A stretch of 64,000 nt of DNA from Mugil cephalus (taxonomy: Eukaryota; Chordata; Actinopteri; Mugiliformes; Mugilidae), in the NCBI RefSeq assembly GCF_022458985.1, contig NC_061770.1, positions 37,243,599-37,307,598 on the forward strand, read 5' to 3'. This document shows positions 48,879-61,278 of the stretch, piece after piece (the first letter of the stretch is position 1; every line of letters starts with the position of its first letter). The notes below the pieces were generated by a model. That model was not told the origin of the DNA. It saw nothing but the letters and a program-made list of their open reading frames with translations, and made no database searches. Both the position numbers and the translations under genes were made by a program.

Positions 48879-50303
48879 ATGATGACACCTACAAACTTAG
48901 TCTTTTATCTGACTTGTTTGTTCTTGGGGAAAATGGGTGAGTTGTGTTTCTGTTTGTATCCTTTACTTTGTAGTAACTCTCTTTAGGACTAAATTAGCAA
49001 AAGCGATCTTCTCTGATGGTTAATGTGGATTCTGACAGACGATTGCTTATTGTGTACCCTTTAATTTGTTTTCAGCCCAAAAGACTGATTTGAAATCTTC
49101 CTCATCCATTCATCAAGAGAGTCGTGTTATTTCAGTTAATGTTGGTGAGAACGTGACTTTGCAATGTTTCAATGAAGATGATGATTCTGCATGGCTCTTC
49201 TGGTACAAACAAACTATCGGACAGAAACCGAGGCTCATATCCACCAACAAAGTGGTTACAAAAAAAAGCGTATATCACTTGACAATCACAAACGTGCAAA
49301 TTTCAGATTCAGCTACCTACTACTGTGCAACTAGCGATTATTATGTCTTGGATTTCGCAGAAGGGACTATTGTCAGTGTAATAAGTTTGGGTTTGTATAC
49401 TAAAGCTTCAGTACATCAGTCGGCATCTGAGACTATGCAGCTCGGAGACTCCGTGACTCTGAACTGTACAGTACACACTGGAAGCTGTGGCGCAGAACAC
49501 AGTGTTTACTGGTACAAAAAGGAAGAGGAATCTCATCCAGAAATTATTTATACACATGGAGTCAGGAATGATCAGTGTCAGAGGAATGACAACACACAAA
49601 CACACACCTGTGTCTACAACCTGTCGATGAAGAGTCTGAATCAATCTCATGCTGGGACCTACTACTGTGCTGTTGCTGCGTGTGGAGGCATTGTGTTTGG
49701 AGAGGGAACCAAGCTGGATTTTTCTCGTGAGTGATCAATATGATTTAAGTTAATTATTAATCAAAATGTGCATGAAGAGAAATATGAGTTGTGTGTCTGG
49801 TACCTGGTTCTCAGGAGATGAAGTGGAGTCTCTTGCCTTGGTGTATTACTTAAGTGGAGCCTTGACATTCAGCACCATCTTAGCTATTGTACTGGCCTTC
49901 ATAGTATACAAGATGTTCAACAGAAACAACAGTCAGAGTGAAGGTAAGTGATGCTCTTTGTTCTAGGTGAAATTTGCTATTCATAACTTCTAAACAAGAG
50001 CTTATTCTGTGTTTCAACACCAGAGCCTCAAACAAAGTCATCAACCCCCTCCACATCAAATCAGGTGAAAAATAGCTTTATTACATGCATTAAATTAAAT
50101 TTAAGTATGCATCTATAATTAAGGCTAAATGTTCTTCTGTCAGGACTGCCATACTAATCCTCCATCATTTTTAGCAGGGTTTTCGAGACGCAGACAGCCT
50201 GCATTATGCTGCTATAAATGTTAAGCAGCCCTACAGATCAAGAAGACAGAAGGATGTTATGGACGGTATGGGTGAATGTGTGTACTCTAGGATAAAACTA
50301 TAA
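48879..50303 (+). CDS. nitr: NITR gene g: shortened V domain
   Basis: Exons 48879-48936, 49076-49726, 49815-49943, 50024-50064, 50178-50303; 334 residues, two ATGs in tandem at the start. The V domain keeps LQCFN, WYKQ, DSATYYC and FAEGT but lacks 19 residues after LIST, so its cysteines (50 and 103) are only 53 apart instead of 72. The lost part corresponds to strands C'' and D. Second domain (six cysteines, FGEGT), uncharged membrane helix and tail (LHYAAI, Tyr303; CVYSRI, Tyr329) are intact. The 57-base deletion keeps the frame, and all splice sites are good. NAGNAG acceptor at exon 5. Nearly identical to gene h. Confidence 0.93.
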
Positions 50304-50909
50304 AATCTAGCATGTGGTTTAGTAATAAAATGCAAATTTGTTGTATTTTAAGTGTAAGTTAATGTAGATTTAGGTGGAAATTTTAAAATTTACTTGTGCA
50401 TCTTCCTCGTGCAGTGTGGACATGGTAGAAAAATCCATCCGCTCCCCAAGTTTATTGAGAAATGTATATGGCAAGGAGAAAGGTAGATTAAGGATCTTTA
50501 GTGGTTCATGGCTTCGCATATTGTCATTGGACTGTAGATGACTTTATTGTACCTTAAGTGGAGCTTTATTCTGTTTTGGACAATAAAGATATTATAGAGA
50601 GGCATCCTGCTCATCCCTGAGTGGGATGAGTGTTTCAATATTTTTGACTATTTCAATCCATGTGTGATGACTACCTTGTGTGACTTTTCCTTTACTAAAG
50701 TGATATATCTGTAACTATTTCTGTAAACTAGACATACACAAATAAAGCTATTCTGCACGAATGAAATGCTATTTAAGTGTTTTTTACTTATGTATATATA
50801 TATTTGTCTGGAGTACTTTTATCTAACTAGCAAACATGCCTGCAAAATATCTGCATGCTGGTGTAAGAGGGTAGACTTGTATCAATTTTGTTGTTGGTTG
50901 GGTTGACTA
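50304..50909. other. 3' UTR and flank of NITR g
   Basis: Copy of the f flank, with AATAAA near 50328 and 50740. Confidence 0.6.
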
Positions 50910-52303
50910 GATCAAATGAAATCAATTTAGATCAAATCAAATTGGGACATCCTTTCTCAGCTTTCTATAGGGATCGGTTTAGATTTGGGAAGTCGTTATT
51001 TGGTAAGAAAAAGAATGGCAGCCTTGTGTTAACGAAACAGGAACTGGAGGAGTACTTGGATGAGGTACATGAGGATGAGGAAAAGTTTAGGAAGATGGCA
51101 CTCCCCTCTGATATTCCACCAAATGGGGAGAAAGGTAGTCAATGCGATGACAGCCAACCGAGGTGGAAAGAGATTCAGGAAGTGGTGAGGCGAGAAGAGC
51201 CTCTTCAGCCCTGGGACCTAATGGAGTCCCGTATCGGCTGTTTAAGAGTGCACCAGATGCACTGAGATTTCTTTGGGAGTTGATGAAGGTAGTATGGTAG
51301 AAACAGGTTATTCCCAAGACATTACGCAGAGCAGGGGGGATTTTTATTCCCAAAGAGAGGGGCTCATTAGAGATGAGTCAATTTTGACCGATCAGTCTGC
51401 TTAATGTTGAGGGGAAGGTGTTCTTCAGTGTTGTGCAAAGAGGTTGCCCAGTCACTTTGAGAAAAACGGATGGATTGATACATCTTAGGAAAAGGCTGGA
51501 ATCCCTGGCTTTTTTGGATGCTTAGAGCACACCAGTATGATCCGACAGGGTGTACAATCTTTAACAATGGCAATGGAGGTGATTATTAAGGCCTCGAAAT
51601 GGATGGTAGGTGGAGAAAAGCTGCATGGAGGGCGTTCTCTCCCTCCAATAAGGGCCTACATGGATGACATGACGACTGTGACGCCAACTACAGAATAAGC
51701 TAAACAGAAACCTGTAGTGGGCTGGGATGAAAGTGAAGCAGAGTAAATCTAGTATCAAGTATTTCAGTTGTTAAAGGAAAGGTAGTAGATAAGAGTTATG
51801 GTATAAATGAGGAGGTGGTTACCACAGTACTAGAGAAGTCAGTGAAGAGTTTGGGAAGGTGGTAGGATGCAAGTCTAGTGATAAAGCGCAGTTTGAAGGA
51901 TTGAGGCAGGAAATGATTCCAGGTATTTTGAGCATAGATCGGTCAGTGTTCCCAGGAAAGTTAAGGTTATGGTATTTGCAGTTTGGTTTATTGCCCCAAC
52001 TATGTGGCCACTGACACTATATGAAGTTCATCTGTCAAAGGTTGAGAAGCTTGAATGAATGATTTATTCATCTATCCAGAGATGGCTTGGTGTCCCAAAC
52101 TGGTCAAGCAGCGCAGCCTTGTATGGGAAAAGCATACTGGAGCTCCCAGAAACTAGTCTAAGAGAGGAGTTTAAGTGTGCTAAGGCTAGGCTGGCAATTA
52201 CTCTCACTCAGTCGAAAGATCCAGTAGTTAGGTGTGCAGCGCCCATGGTTAAAACAGAGAGGAAGTGGAATCCGAAAGATTAAGTGCAGTGGGTGAACTT
52301 GGA
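50910..52303 (+). mobile_element. LINE copy B1, cut short at a duplication joint
   Basis: Same LINE as at 45808 but subtype B (HEDEEKF, ALPSDIPP). The catalytic box AYMDDMTT is preserved at about 51656-51679. Stops and frame changes remain. It ends abruptly near 52303, where LINE sequence (GTGAACTTGG) runs into the last bases of a NITR exon 4 and its donor. That is the joint of the tandem duplication. Confidence 0.82.
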
Positions 52304-52549
52304 AAATCAGGTGAAAAATAGCTTTATTACATGCATTAAATTAAATTTAATTATGCATCTATAATTAAGGCTAAATGTTTTCCTGTCAGGACTGCCATAC
52401 TAATCCTCCATCATTTTTAGCAGGGTTTTCGAGACGCAGACAGCCTGCATTATGCTGCTATAAATGTTAAGCAGCCCTACAGATCAAGAAGACAGAAGGG
52501 CGTTATGGACGGTATGGGTGAATGCGTGTACTCTAGCATAAAACTATAA
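52304..52549 (+). pseudogene. Orphan NITR exon 5 with end of exon 4
   Basis: Seven bases of an exon 4, its donor, a complete intron 4 and a complete exon 5 (52424-52549, GFRDADSLHYAAI ... CVYSSIKL, stop TAA) stand alone, with no exons 1-3 before them. The intron and the first part of the exon look like gene g, the end of the exon and the 3' UTR like gene f, so it is a mosaic. Its TAGCAG acceptor is intact, so it could in principle serve as an alternative last exon for gene g. Confidence 0.9.
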
Positions 52550-53147
52550 AAACTAGCATGTGGTTTAGGAATAAAATTCAATCTTGTTGCATTTTAAGTG
52601 TAATTTAATGTAGATTTAGGTGGAAATTTTAAAATGTACTTGTGCGTCTTCCTCTTGCAGTGTGGACATGGTAGAAAAATCCATCCACACCCCAAGTTCA
52701 TCCAGAAATGTATATGGCAAGGAGAAAGGTAGATTAAGGATCTTTAGTGGTTTATGGCTTCGCATATTGTCATTGGACTGTACGTGACTGTACTGTAACT
52801 TAAGTGGAGCTTTATTCTGTTTTGGACAATAAGGATATTATAGAGAGGCATCCTGCTCATCCCTGAGTGGGATGAGTGTTTCAACATTTCAATCCATGTG
52901 TGATGACTACCTTGTGTGACTTTTCCTTTACTAAAGTGATATATCTGTAATTATTTCTGTAAACTAGACATACACAAATAAAGCTATTCTGCACGAATGA
53001 AATGCTGTTTAAGTGTTTTTTACTTATTTATTTATTTTTTGTCTGAAATATTCATATCTAACTTGCGAACATGCCTGCAAAATATCTGCATGCTGGTGTA
53101 ACAGGGTAGACTTGTATCAATTTTGTTGTTGGTTGGGTTGACTAGAT
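52550..53147. other. 3' UTR and flank of the orphan exon
   Basis: Copy of the f-type flank (45210-45807), offset 7340 bp. Confidence 0.6.
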
Positions 53148-55186
53148 AAAATGAAATCAATTTAGATCAAATCAAATTGGGACATCCTTTCTCAGCTTTC
53201 TATAGAGATCGGTTTAGATTTGGGAAGTCATTATTTGGTAAGGAAAAGAATGGCAGCCTGATGGTAACGAAACAGGAACTGGAGGAGTACTTGGATGAGG
53301 TATATAAAGATGAGGAAAGTTTTGGGAAGATGGCACTCCTCTCTGATATTCCACCAAATGGGGAGAAAAGTAGTCAATGCGATGACAGCCAACCGAGGTG
53401 GAAAGAGATTCAGGAAGTGGTGAGGCGCAGAAGAGCCTCTTCAGCCCTGGGACCTAATGGAGTCCCTTATCGGCTATTTAAGAGTGCACCAGATGCACTG
53501 AGCTTTCTTTGGGAGTTGATGAAGGTAGTATGGTAGAAACAGGTTATTCCCAAGACATTGCGCAGAGCAGGGGGGATTTTTATTCCCAAAGAGAGGGCCT
53601 CGTTAGAGATAAGTCAATTTAGACCGATCAGTCCGCTTGATGTTGAGGTGAAGGTGTTCTTCGGTGTTGTGCACAGAGGTTGTCCAGTTACTTCGAGAAA
53701 AATGAATGGATTGATACATCGGTGCAAAAGGCTGGAATCCCTGGGTTTTTTGGATGCTTAGAGCACACCAGTATGATCCGATAGGATGTACAATCTTTTA
53801 TAATGGCAATGGAGGTGATTATTAAGGCCTCGAAATGGATGGTAGGTGGAGAAATGCTGCGTTGTCTCCCTCCAATAAGGGCCTACATTCATGACATGAC
53901 AACTGTGACGCCAACTACAGAATAAGCTAAACAGAAACCTGTAGTGGGCTGGGATAAAAGTGAAGCAGAGTACATCTAGTATCAAGTATTTCAGTTGTTA
54001 AAGGAAAGGTAGTAGATAAGAGTTATGGTATAAATGAGGAGGTGGTTCCCACAGTACTAGAGAAGTCAGTGAAGAGTTTGGGAAGGTGGTATGATGCAAG
54101 TCTAGTGATAAAGCGCAGTTTGAAGGATTGAGGCAGGAAATGATTCAAGGTATTTTGAGCATAGATCGGTCAGGGCTCCCAGGAAAGTTAAGGTTATGGT
54201 ATTTGCAGTTTGGTTTATTGCCCCAACTAATGTGGCCACTGACAGTATATGAAGTTCATCTGTCAAAGGTTGAGAAGCTTGAATGGATGATTTATTCATC
54301 TATCCAGAGATGGCTTGGTGTCCCACACTGGTCAAGCGGCGCAGCCTTGTATGGGAAAAGCATACTGGAGCTCCCAGAAACTAGTCTAACAGAGGAGTTT
54401 AAGTGTGCTAGGGCTAGGCTGGCGATGACTTTCACTCAGTTGAAAGATCCAGTAATTAGGTGTGCAGCACCCACGGTTAAAACAGAGAGGAAGTGGAATC
54501 CGAAAGACGCAGCACAGCAAGCACAGGCTGCCCTCAGGCATAGGGATATGATGGGTCATGTACAGCAAGGATGTGGAGGTTTGGGGCTGTCTGCATGGAA
54601 ACCTCTGTAGAGCAAGGCATCAGTAGGAGAAAAGAGAAAGGTGGTAGTGGAGGAGATTCATAAGCAAGAGAAAGCAGTAAAATGTACTAAGGCAGTGTCG
54701 CAGGCTAAGCAAGGACAGTGGGTGAACTGGGAGAGTGTAGTGAAAAGGAAGTAAGAAGTAAATTCCTTATCTGCTAGAAAGGAGAACAGGCATATTATGT
54801 TTGTATGGGAGGAAGAAAAGGCCAGACTGGTGAGGATCAGGCATAGCACAGATCAGCTAAGGGTAAGCGGAGCCTGAGAGCTGAGGGACGACTTACAAGG
54901 ATAGCTGATTGTCCCAGTGCCAATAGTTAGCACTCGACTGCGGCTGGACCTGTTGTTGTGGTTAAACGTAGAGAAGGTAGTGTATTTTACTGAGCTTACT
55001 GTCCCATGAGTGAGCAAATGAATTGCTGTGGCTAAGGAGTAAACATGCTAGCTAGGGAGCATGCTAAAGGTAAGATTAGTTGAGTGGTTTTAGTAGTTAG
55101 TGGTAGGGCCAAGCTAATCTCGCTAGTTGGTAGCTGACGGATAGCCTGGTGGTCAGTTTTTCAGTTGGACTGGGGACAGAAAAACT
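53148..55186 (+). mobile_element. LINE copy A2
   Basis: Subtype A (YKDEESF, ALLSDIPP, YIHD box), a close match to the copy at 45808 with an offset of 7340 bp, including the same internal deletion and the same loss in the endonuclease part. Broken. Confidence 0.82.
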
Positions 55187-56140
55187 TGAGGCTTCCAGTT
55201 TCCAACCAGCAGTCAACTTTTAATATTACAAAGACTGATAAGGAAGTGGTCATTTTAACCAATCGTTTTGTGAGTTACGATGGTTGTCAGAAAATTCTCC
55301 TATAGGTCATCCCGAAGGGCATGGACAAACAACATTTGATTATATTGTCAAATGTTATAGTCTTGTTCTGTTGCATGGAAAGACGTACTACCTTCCAAGT
55401 TGCCAGAGAAGTAGGGCAATAAAGTGTCTGTGTGTGAAGTTAGTATCTACACACATTTAAGTCTTTTTGACATTGTTCCTACTCTGAATGCAGAAAATAA
55501 AATGAATAAGTACACTTAGACCTCTATGCTCTTACTTTCAGTCTTTGTCATGTAGTGGCTACTGAAGTTTATGTAGAGTTGGTTTCACTCAAACATCCAA
55601 GACCTTTAAAACATCCAATAATACTAAAATATTTGCCTTTAGGTGATCATGTTGACTTTGATCACTAAGTCTTATTGTAACAGTAGTAGTAATGGACTGC
55701 CCTAGTATATAACAACATTATGTTCCAAACAGTAGATAAATGTCGAGATTATAAAATGATCACTAACAAAAATCAATATTAAAAATAATATATGACAGAT
55801 GGACACCTCTACCAGTGGGTCCAAATAAAAACATAGGATTTATTGTGTATTTGAAATGTACATGGTAAAATATCAAGCATAGATGTTACTAAACCACATG
55901 TGGTCCATTGCAAAAGTGGAGCACATGTTATCTTCAACATTAGATGGAGATGAGACTCCACTTAACACTGTTGCTAGTGTGTAAACTAGATCATGTAATT
56001 AATGTTCCCCTAGGTTTAGTATAAAGACAAGATGAAAAGCCTTCAGGTTATTCATGCAGTACCAAACTCGCGACGATAGGGTGGCAATAACATGTGATTA
56101 AGTTTCCTTAGTAGGACGTACTATTCAGTGTCACTTCAGA
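55187..56140. other. Spacer upstream of NITR h
   Basis: Copy of 47846-48800; no gene. Confidence 0.6.
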
Positions 56141-56144
56141 CTAG

Positions 56145-56151
56145 CCAATCA
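56145..56151 (+). promoter_or_regulatory. CCAAT box and upstream module, NITR gene h
   Basis: Identical to the gene g promoter core; start 75 bp downstream. Confidence 0.6.
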
Positions 56152-56219
56152 AGCTCAGTCTTTTCTCTTAAGAGTAGAGATAGAGTTCAGGAGTTTTTCT
56201 TTCAACAGGGGTATTGAAC

Positions 56220-57655
56220 ATGATGACACCTACAAACTTAGTCTTTTATCTGACTTGTTTGTTCTTGGGGAAAATGGGTGAGTTGTGTTTGTGTTTGTAT
56301 CCTTTACTTTGTAGTAACTCTCTTTAGGACTAAATTAGCAAAAGCGATCTTCTCTAATGGTTAATGTGGATTCTGACAGACGTTTGCTTTTGGATAATTG
56401 TCTTTTTACCATTTTGTTTGATTTCAGCCCAAAAGACTGATTTGAAATCTTCCTCATCCATTCATCAAGAGAGTCGTGTTATTTCAGTTAATGTTGGTGA
56501 GAATGTGACTTTGCAATGTTTCAATGAAGATGATGATTCTGCATGGCTTTTCTGGTACAAACAAACTATCGGACAGAAACCGAGGCTCATATCCACCTAC
56601 AAAGTGGTTACAAAAAAAAGCGTATATCACTTGACAATCACAAACGCGCAAATTTCAGATTCAGCTACCTACTACTGTGCAACTAGCGATTATTATGTCT
56701 TGGATTTTGCAGAAGGGACTATTGTCAGTGTAATAAGTTTGGGTTTGTATACTAAAGCTTCAGTACATCAGTCGGCATCTGAGACTATGCAGCTCGGAGA
56801 CTCTGTGACTCTAAACTGTACAGTACACACTGGAAGCTGTGGTGCAGAACACAGTGTTTACTGGTACAAAAAGGAAGAGGAATCTCATCCAGAAATTATT
56901 TATACACATGGAGTCAGGAATGATCAGTGTCAGAGGAAACACAACACACAAACACACACCTGTGTCTACAACCTATCGATGAAGAGTCTGAATCAATCTC
57001 ATGCTGGGACCTACTACTGCGCTGTTGCTGCGTGTGGAGGCATTGTGTTTGGAGAGGGAACCAAGCTGGATTTTTCTCGTAAGTGATCAATATGATTTAA
57101 GTTAATTATTAATCAAAATGTGCATGAAGAGAAATATGAGTTGTGTGTCTGGTACCTGGTTCTCAGGAGATGAAGTGGAGTCTCTTGCCTTGGTGTATTA
57201 CTTAAGTGGAGCATTGACATTCAGCACCATCTTAGCTATTGTACTGGCCTTCATAGTATACAAGATGTTCAACAGAAACAACAGTCAGAGTGAAGGTAAG
57301 TGATGCTCTTTGTTCTAGGTTAAATTTCCTATTCATAACTTCTAAACAAGAGCTTATTCTGTGTTTCAACCCCAGAGCCTCAAACAAAATCATCAACCCC
57401 CTCCACATCAAATCAGGTGAAATATAGCTTTATTACATGCATTAAATTAAATTTAATTATGCATCTATATTTAAGGCTAAATGTTCTCCTGTCGGGACTG
57501 CCATACTAATCCCCCATCATTTTTAGCAGGGTTTTCGAGACGCAGACAGCCTGCATTATGCTGCTATAAATGTTAAGCAGCCCTACAGATCAAGAAGACA
57601 GAAGGACGTTATGGACAGTATGGGTGAATGTGTGTACTCTAGGATAAAACTATAA
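56220..57655 (+). CDS. nitr: NITR gene h: shortened V domain, twin of gene g
   Basis: Exons 56220-56277, 56428-57078, 57167-57295, 57376-57416, 57530-57655; 334 residues. Only a handful of residues differ from gene g in exon 2 (Tyr for Asn after LIST, Ala for Val in ITNAQ, KH for ND). It carries the same 19-residue V deletion (Cys50 to Cys103), FAEGT and FGEGT J-like motifs, uncharged membrane helix, ITIM LHYAAI (Tyr303) and CVYSRI (Tyr329). The donor of exon 2 is GTAAGT where f, g and i have GTGAGT. The offset of 7341 bp from gene g is that of the whole duplicated block. Confidence 0.93.
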
Positions 57656-58251
57656 AATCTAGCATGTGGTTAAGGAATAAACTGCAATTTTGTTGTACTT
57701 TAAATGAAGTTAATGTAGATTTAGGTGGAAATTTTAAAATGTACTTGTGCATCTTCCTCATGCAGTATGGACATGGTAGAAAAATCCATCCGCACCCCAA
57801 GTTTATTCAGAAATGTATATGGCAATTAGAAAGGTAGATTAAGGATCTTTAGTGGTTCATGGCTTCACATATTGTCATTAGACTGTAGATGACTTTATTG
57901 TACCTTAAGTGGAGCTTTATTCTGTTTTGGACAATAAAGATATTATAGAGAGGCATCCTGCTCATCCCTGAGTGGGATGAGTGTTTCAACATTTCAATCC
58001 ATGTGTGATGACTACCTTGTGTGACTTTTCCTTTACTAAAGTGATATATCTGTAATTATTTCTGTAAACTAGACATACACAAATAAAGCTATTCTGCACG
58101 AATTAAATGCTATTTAAGTGTTTTTTACTTTTTTTTTTTTTTTTTTGTCTGGAATACTCATATCTAACTTGCGAACATGCCTGCAAAATATCTGCATGCT
58201 GGTGTAACAGGGTAGACTTGTATCAATTTTGTTGTTGGTTGGGCTGACTAG
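57656..58251. other. 3' UTR and flank of NITR h
   Basis: Copy of the f/g flank with AATAAA near 58081 and a poly(T) run near 58129-58147. Confidence 0.6.
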
Positions 58252-60232
58252 ATAAAATGAAATCAATTTAGATCAAATCAAATTGGGACATCCTTTCTCA
58301 GCTTTCTATAGGGATCGGTTTAGATTTGGGAAGTCATTATTTGGTAAGGAAAAGAATGTCAGCCTGATGGTACTGAAGCAGGAACTGGAGGAGTACTTGG
58401 ATGAGGTACATGAGAATGAGGAAAGGTTTAGGAAGATGGCACTCCCCTCTGATATTCCACCAAATTTGGAAAAAGGTAGTCAATGCGATGACAGCCAACC
58501 GAGGTGGAAAGAGATTCGGGAAGTGGTGAGGCGCAGAAGAGCCTCTTCAGCCCTGGGACCTAAGGGAGTCCCTTATCGGCTATTTAAGAGTGCACCAGAT
58601 GCACTGAGCTTTCTTTGGGAGTTGATGAAGGTAGTATGGTAGAAACAGGTTATTCCCAAGACATTGCACAGAGCAGTGGGGATTTTTATTCCCAAAGAGA
58701 GGGGCTCGTTATAGATAAGTCAATTTAGACCGATCAGTCTCTTCTGTGTTAAGCACAGAGGTTGTCCAGTCACTTTGAGAAAAATGGATGGATTAATACA
58801 TTGGTGGAAAAGGCTGGAATCCCTGGCTTTTTTGGATGCTTAGAGCACACCAGTATGATCCGACAGGGTGTACAATCTTTTACAATGGCAATGGAGGTGA
58901 TTATTAAGGCCTCAAAATGGGTGGTAGGTGGAGAAAAGCTGCATGGAGGGCATTGTCTCCCCCCAATAAAGGGCCTACATGGATGACATGACAACTGCGA
59001 CGCCAACTACAGAATAAGCTAAACAGAAACCTGTAGTGGGCTGGGATGAAAGTGAAGCAGAATAAATCTAGTATCAAGTATTTCAGTTGTTAAAGGAAAG
59101 GTAGTAGATAAGAGTTATGGTATAAATGAGGAAGTGGTTCCCACAGTACTAGAGAAGTCAGTGAGGAGTTTGGGAAGGTGGTATGATGCAAGTCTAGTGA
59201 TAAAGCGCAGTTTGAAGGATTGAGGCAGGAAATGATTCCAGGTATTTTGAGCATAGATCGGTCAGGGCTCCCAGGAAAGTTAAGGTTATGGTGTTTGCAG
59301 TTTGGTTTATTGCCCCAACTAATGTGGCCACTGACAGTATATGAAGTTCATCTGTCAAAGGTTGAGAAGCCCGAATGGATGATTTATTCATCTATCCAGA
59401 GATGGCTTGGTGTCCCACACTGGTCAAGCGGCGCAGCCTTGTATGGGAAAAGCATACTGGAGCTCCCAGAAACTTGCCTAACAGAGGAGTTTAAGTGTGC
59501 TAAGGCTAGGCTGGCAATGACTCTCATTCAGTTGAAAGATCCAGTAGTTAGGTGTGCAGCGCCCATGGTTAAAACAGAGAAGAAGTGGAATCCGAAAGAT
59601 TCAGTGCAGTGGATGAACTTGGAGAGTGTAGAGAAAAAGAAGTACGAAGTAAATTCCTTATCTGCTAGAAAGGAGAACAGGCATATTATGTTTGAATGGG
59701 AGGGAGAAAATGCCAGACAGGTGAGGATCAGTCATAGCGCAGGTCAGCTAAGGGTAAGCGGAGCCTGAGAGCTGAAGGCCAACTTACAAGGATAGCTGAT
59801 TGTCCCAGTGTCAATAGTTAGCACTCGACTGCGGCCGGAACTGCTGTTGTGGTTGAAAGCAGAGAGGGTAGTGTATTTTACTGAGCTTACTGTCCCATGG
59901 CAAGACAAAGTCAAGGAGGCTAATGAGCCCAATCGAGCTAGGCATGCAGAGATGGCAGCAGAAGCTGAGCAGCGAGGGTGCATCCGTGTGCGGCCCGGCA
60001 GAGGTGAGTTGCTGTGGATTTGCAGTAAACACTATGTCCCTGTCAGTGGAGTGAGCAAGTGAATTGCTGTGGCTAAGGAGGAAACATGCTAGCTGGGGAG
60101 TATGTTAAATATAAGAGTAGTTGAGTGGTTTTAGTAGTTAGTAGCAGGGCCAAGTTAATCTCTGGGTTGCTAGTTGGTAGCTGACAGCTAGCCTCCTGGT
60201 CAGTTTTTTATTTGGACTGTGGACAGAAAACC
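58252..60232 (+). mobile_element. LINE copy B2, the one with the endonuclease end
   Basis: Subtype B (HENEERF, ALPSDIPP, YMDD box at about 58976-58987). It has the B-type deletion of about 220 bp behind KTEKKWNPKD, but alone among the four copies keeps the 3' coding end at 59808-60062: STRLRPELLLW, ELTVPWQDK and RHAEMAAEAEQRG. This is the restriction-like endonuclease domain of R2/NeSL/Utopia-type LINEs, with Glu where the first acidic residue (RPD) is expected. Broken by stops elsewhere. Confidence 0.82.
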
Positions 60233-61200
60233 TTGAGGCTTCCAGTTTCCAACAAGCAGTCAACTTTTAATATTACAAAGACTGATAAGGAAGTGGTCAT
60301 TTTAACCAATCATTTTGTGAGTTACGATGGTTGTCAGAAAATTCTCCTATAGGTCATCCTGAAGGGCATGGACAAACAACATTTGATTATATTGTCAAGT
60401 TTTGTAGTCTTGTTCTGTTGCATGGAAAGACGTATTACCTTCCAAGTTGCCAGAGAAGTTGGGCAATAAAGTGTCTGTGTGTGAAGTTAGTATATACACT
60501 CATTTAAATCGTTTTGACATTGTTCCTACTCTGAATGCAGAAAATAAAATGAAAAAGTACACTAAGACCTCTATGCTTTTACTTTCAGTCTTTGTCATGT
60601 AGTGGCTACTGAAGTTTATGTAGAATTGGTTTCACTCAAACATCCAAGACCTTTAAAACATTAAAAAAAAAACAAAAAAACATTTAAAATATTTGTCTTT
60701 AGATGATCATGTTGACTTTCATCACTAAGTCTTATTGTAACAGTAGTAGTAATGGACTGCCCTAGTATATAACAACATTATGTTCCAAACAGTAGATAAA
60801 TGTCGAGATTATAAAATGATCACTAATAAAAATCAATATCATATAATTTTTTTAATAATGTATAACAGATGGACACCTCTACCAGTGGGTCCAAATAAAA
60901 ACATTGTTTATTTGAAATGTATATGGTAAAATATCAAGTATAGATGTTACTAAACCACATGTGGTCCATTGCTAAAGATGGAGCACATGTTATCTTCAAC
61001 ATTAGATGGAGATGAGACTCCACTTAACACTGTTGCTAGTGTGTAAACTATATCATGTAATTAATGTTTCCCTGGGTTTAGTATAAAGACAAGATGAAAA
61101 GCCTTCAGGTTATTCACGCAGTACCAAATGTGCGAAATTGTGGCAAGAACATGTGATTAAGTTTCCTTAGTAGGATGTACTATACATTGTCACTTCAGAT
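60233..61200. other. Spacer upstream of NITR i
   Basis: Copy of the g/h spacer, more diverged, with a short A-rich insertion near 60661-60685. Confidence 0.6.
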
Positions 61201-61203
61201 TAG

Positions 61204-61210
61204 CCAATCA
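61204..61210 (+). promoter_or_regulatory. CCAAT box and upstream module, NITR gene i
   Basis: TTGTCACTTCAGATTAGCC then AATCA, 75 bp before the start. Confidence 0.6.
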
Positions 61211-61278
61211 AACTCAGTCTTTTCTCTTAAAAGTAGAGATAGAGTTCAGGAGTTTTTCTTTCAACAAGGGTATTGAAC

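Noticed and set aside
45808-60232. CRISPR-like or satellite array
   Set aside because: The period is several kb and the repeat holds genes and a LINE; it is a segmental duplication.
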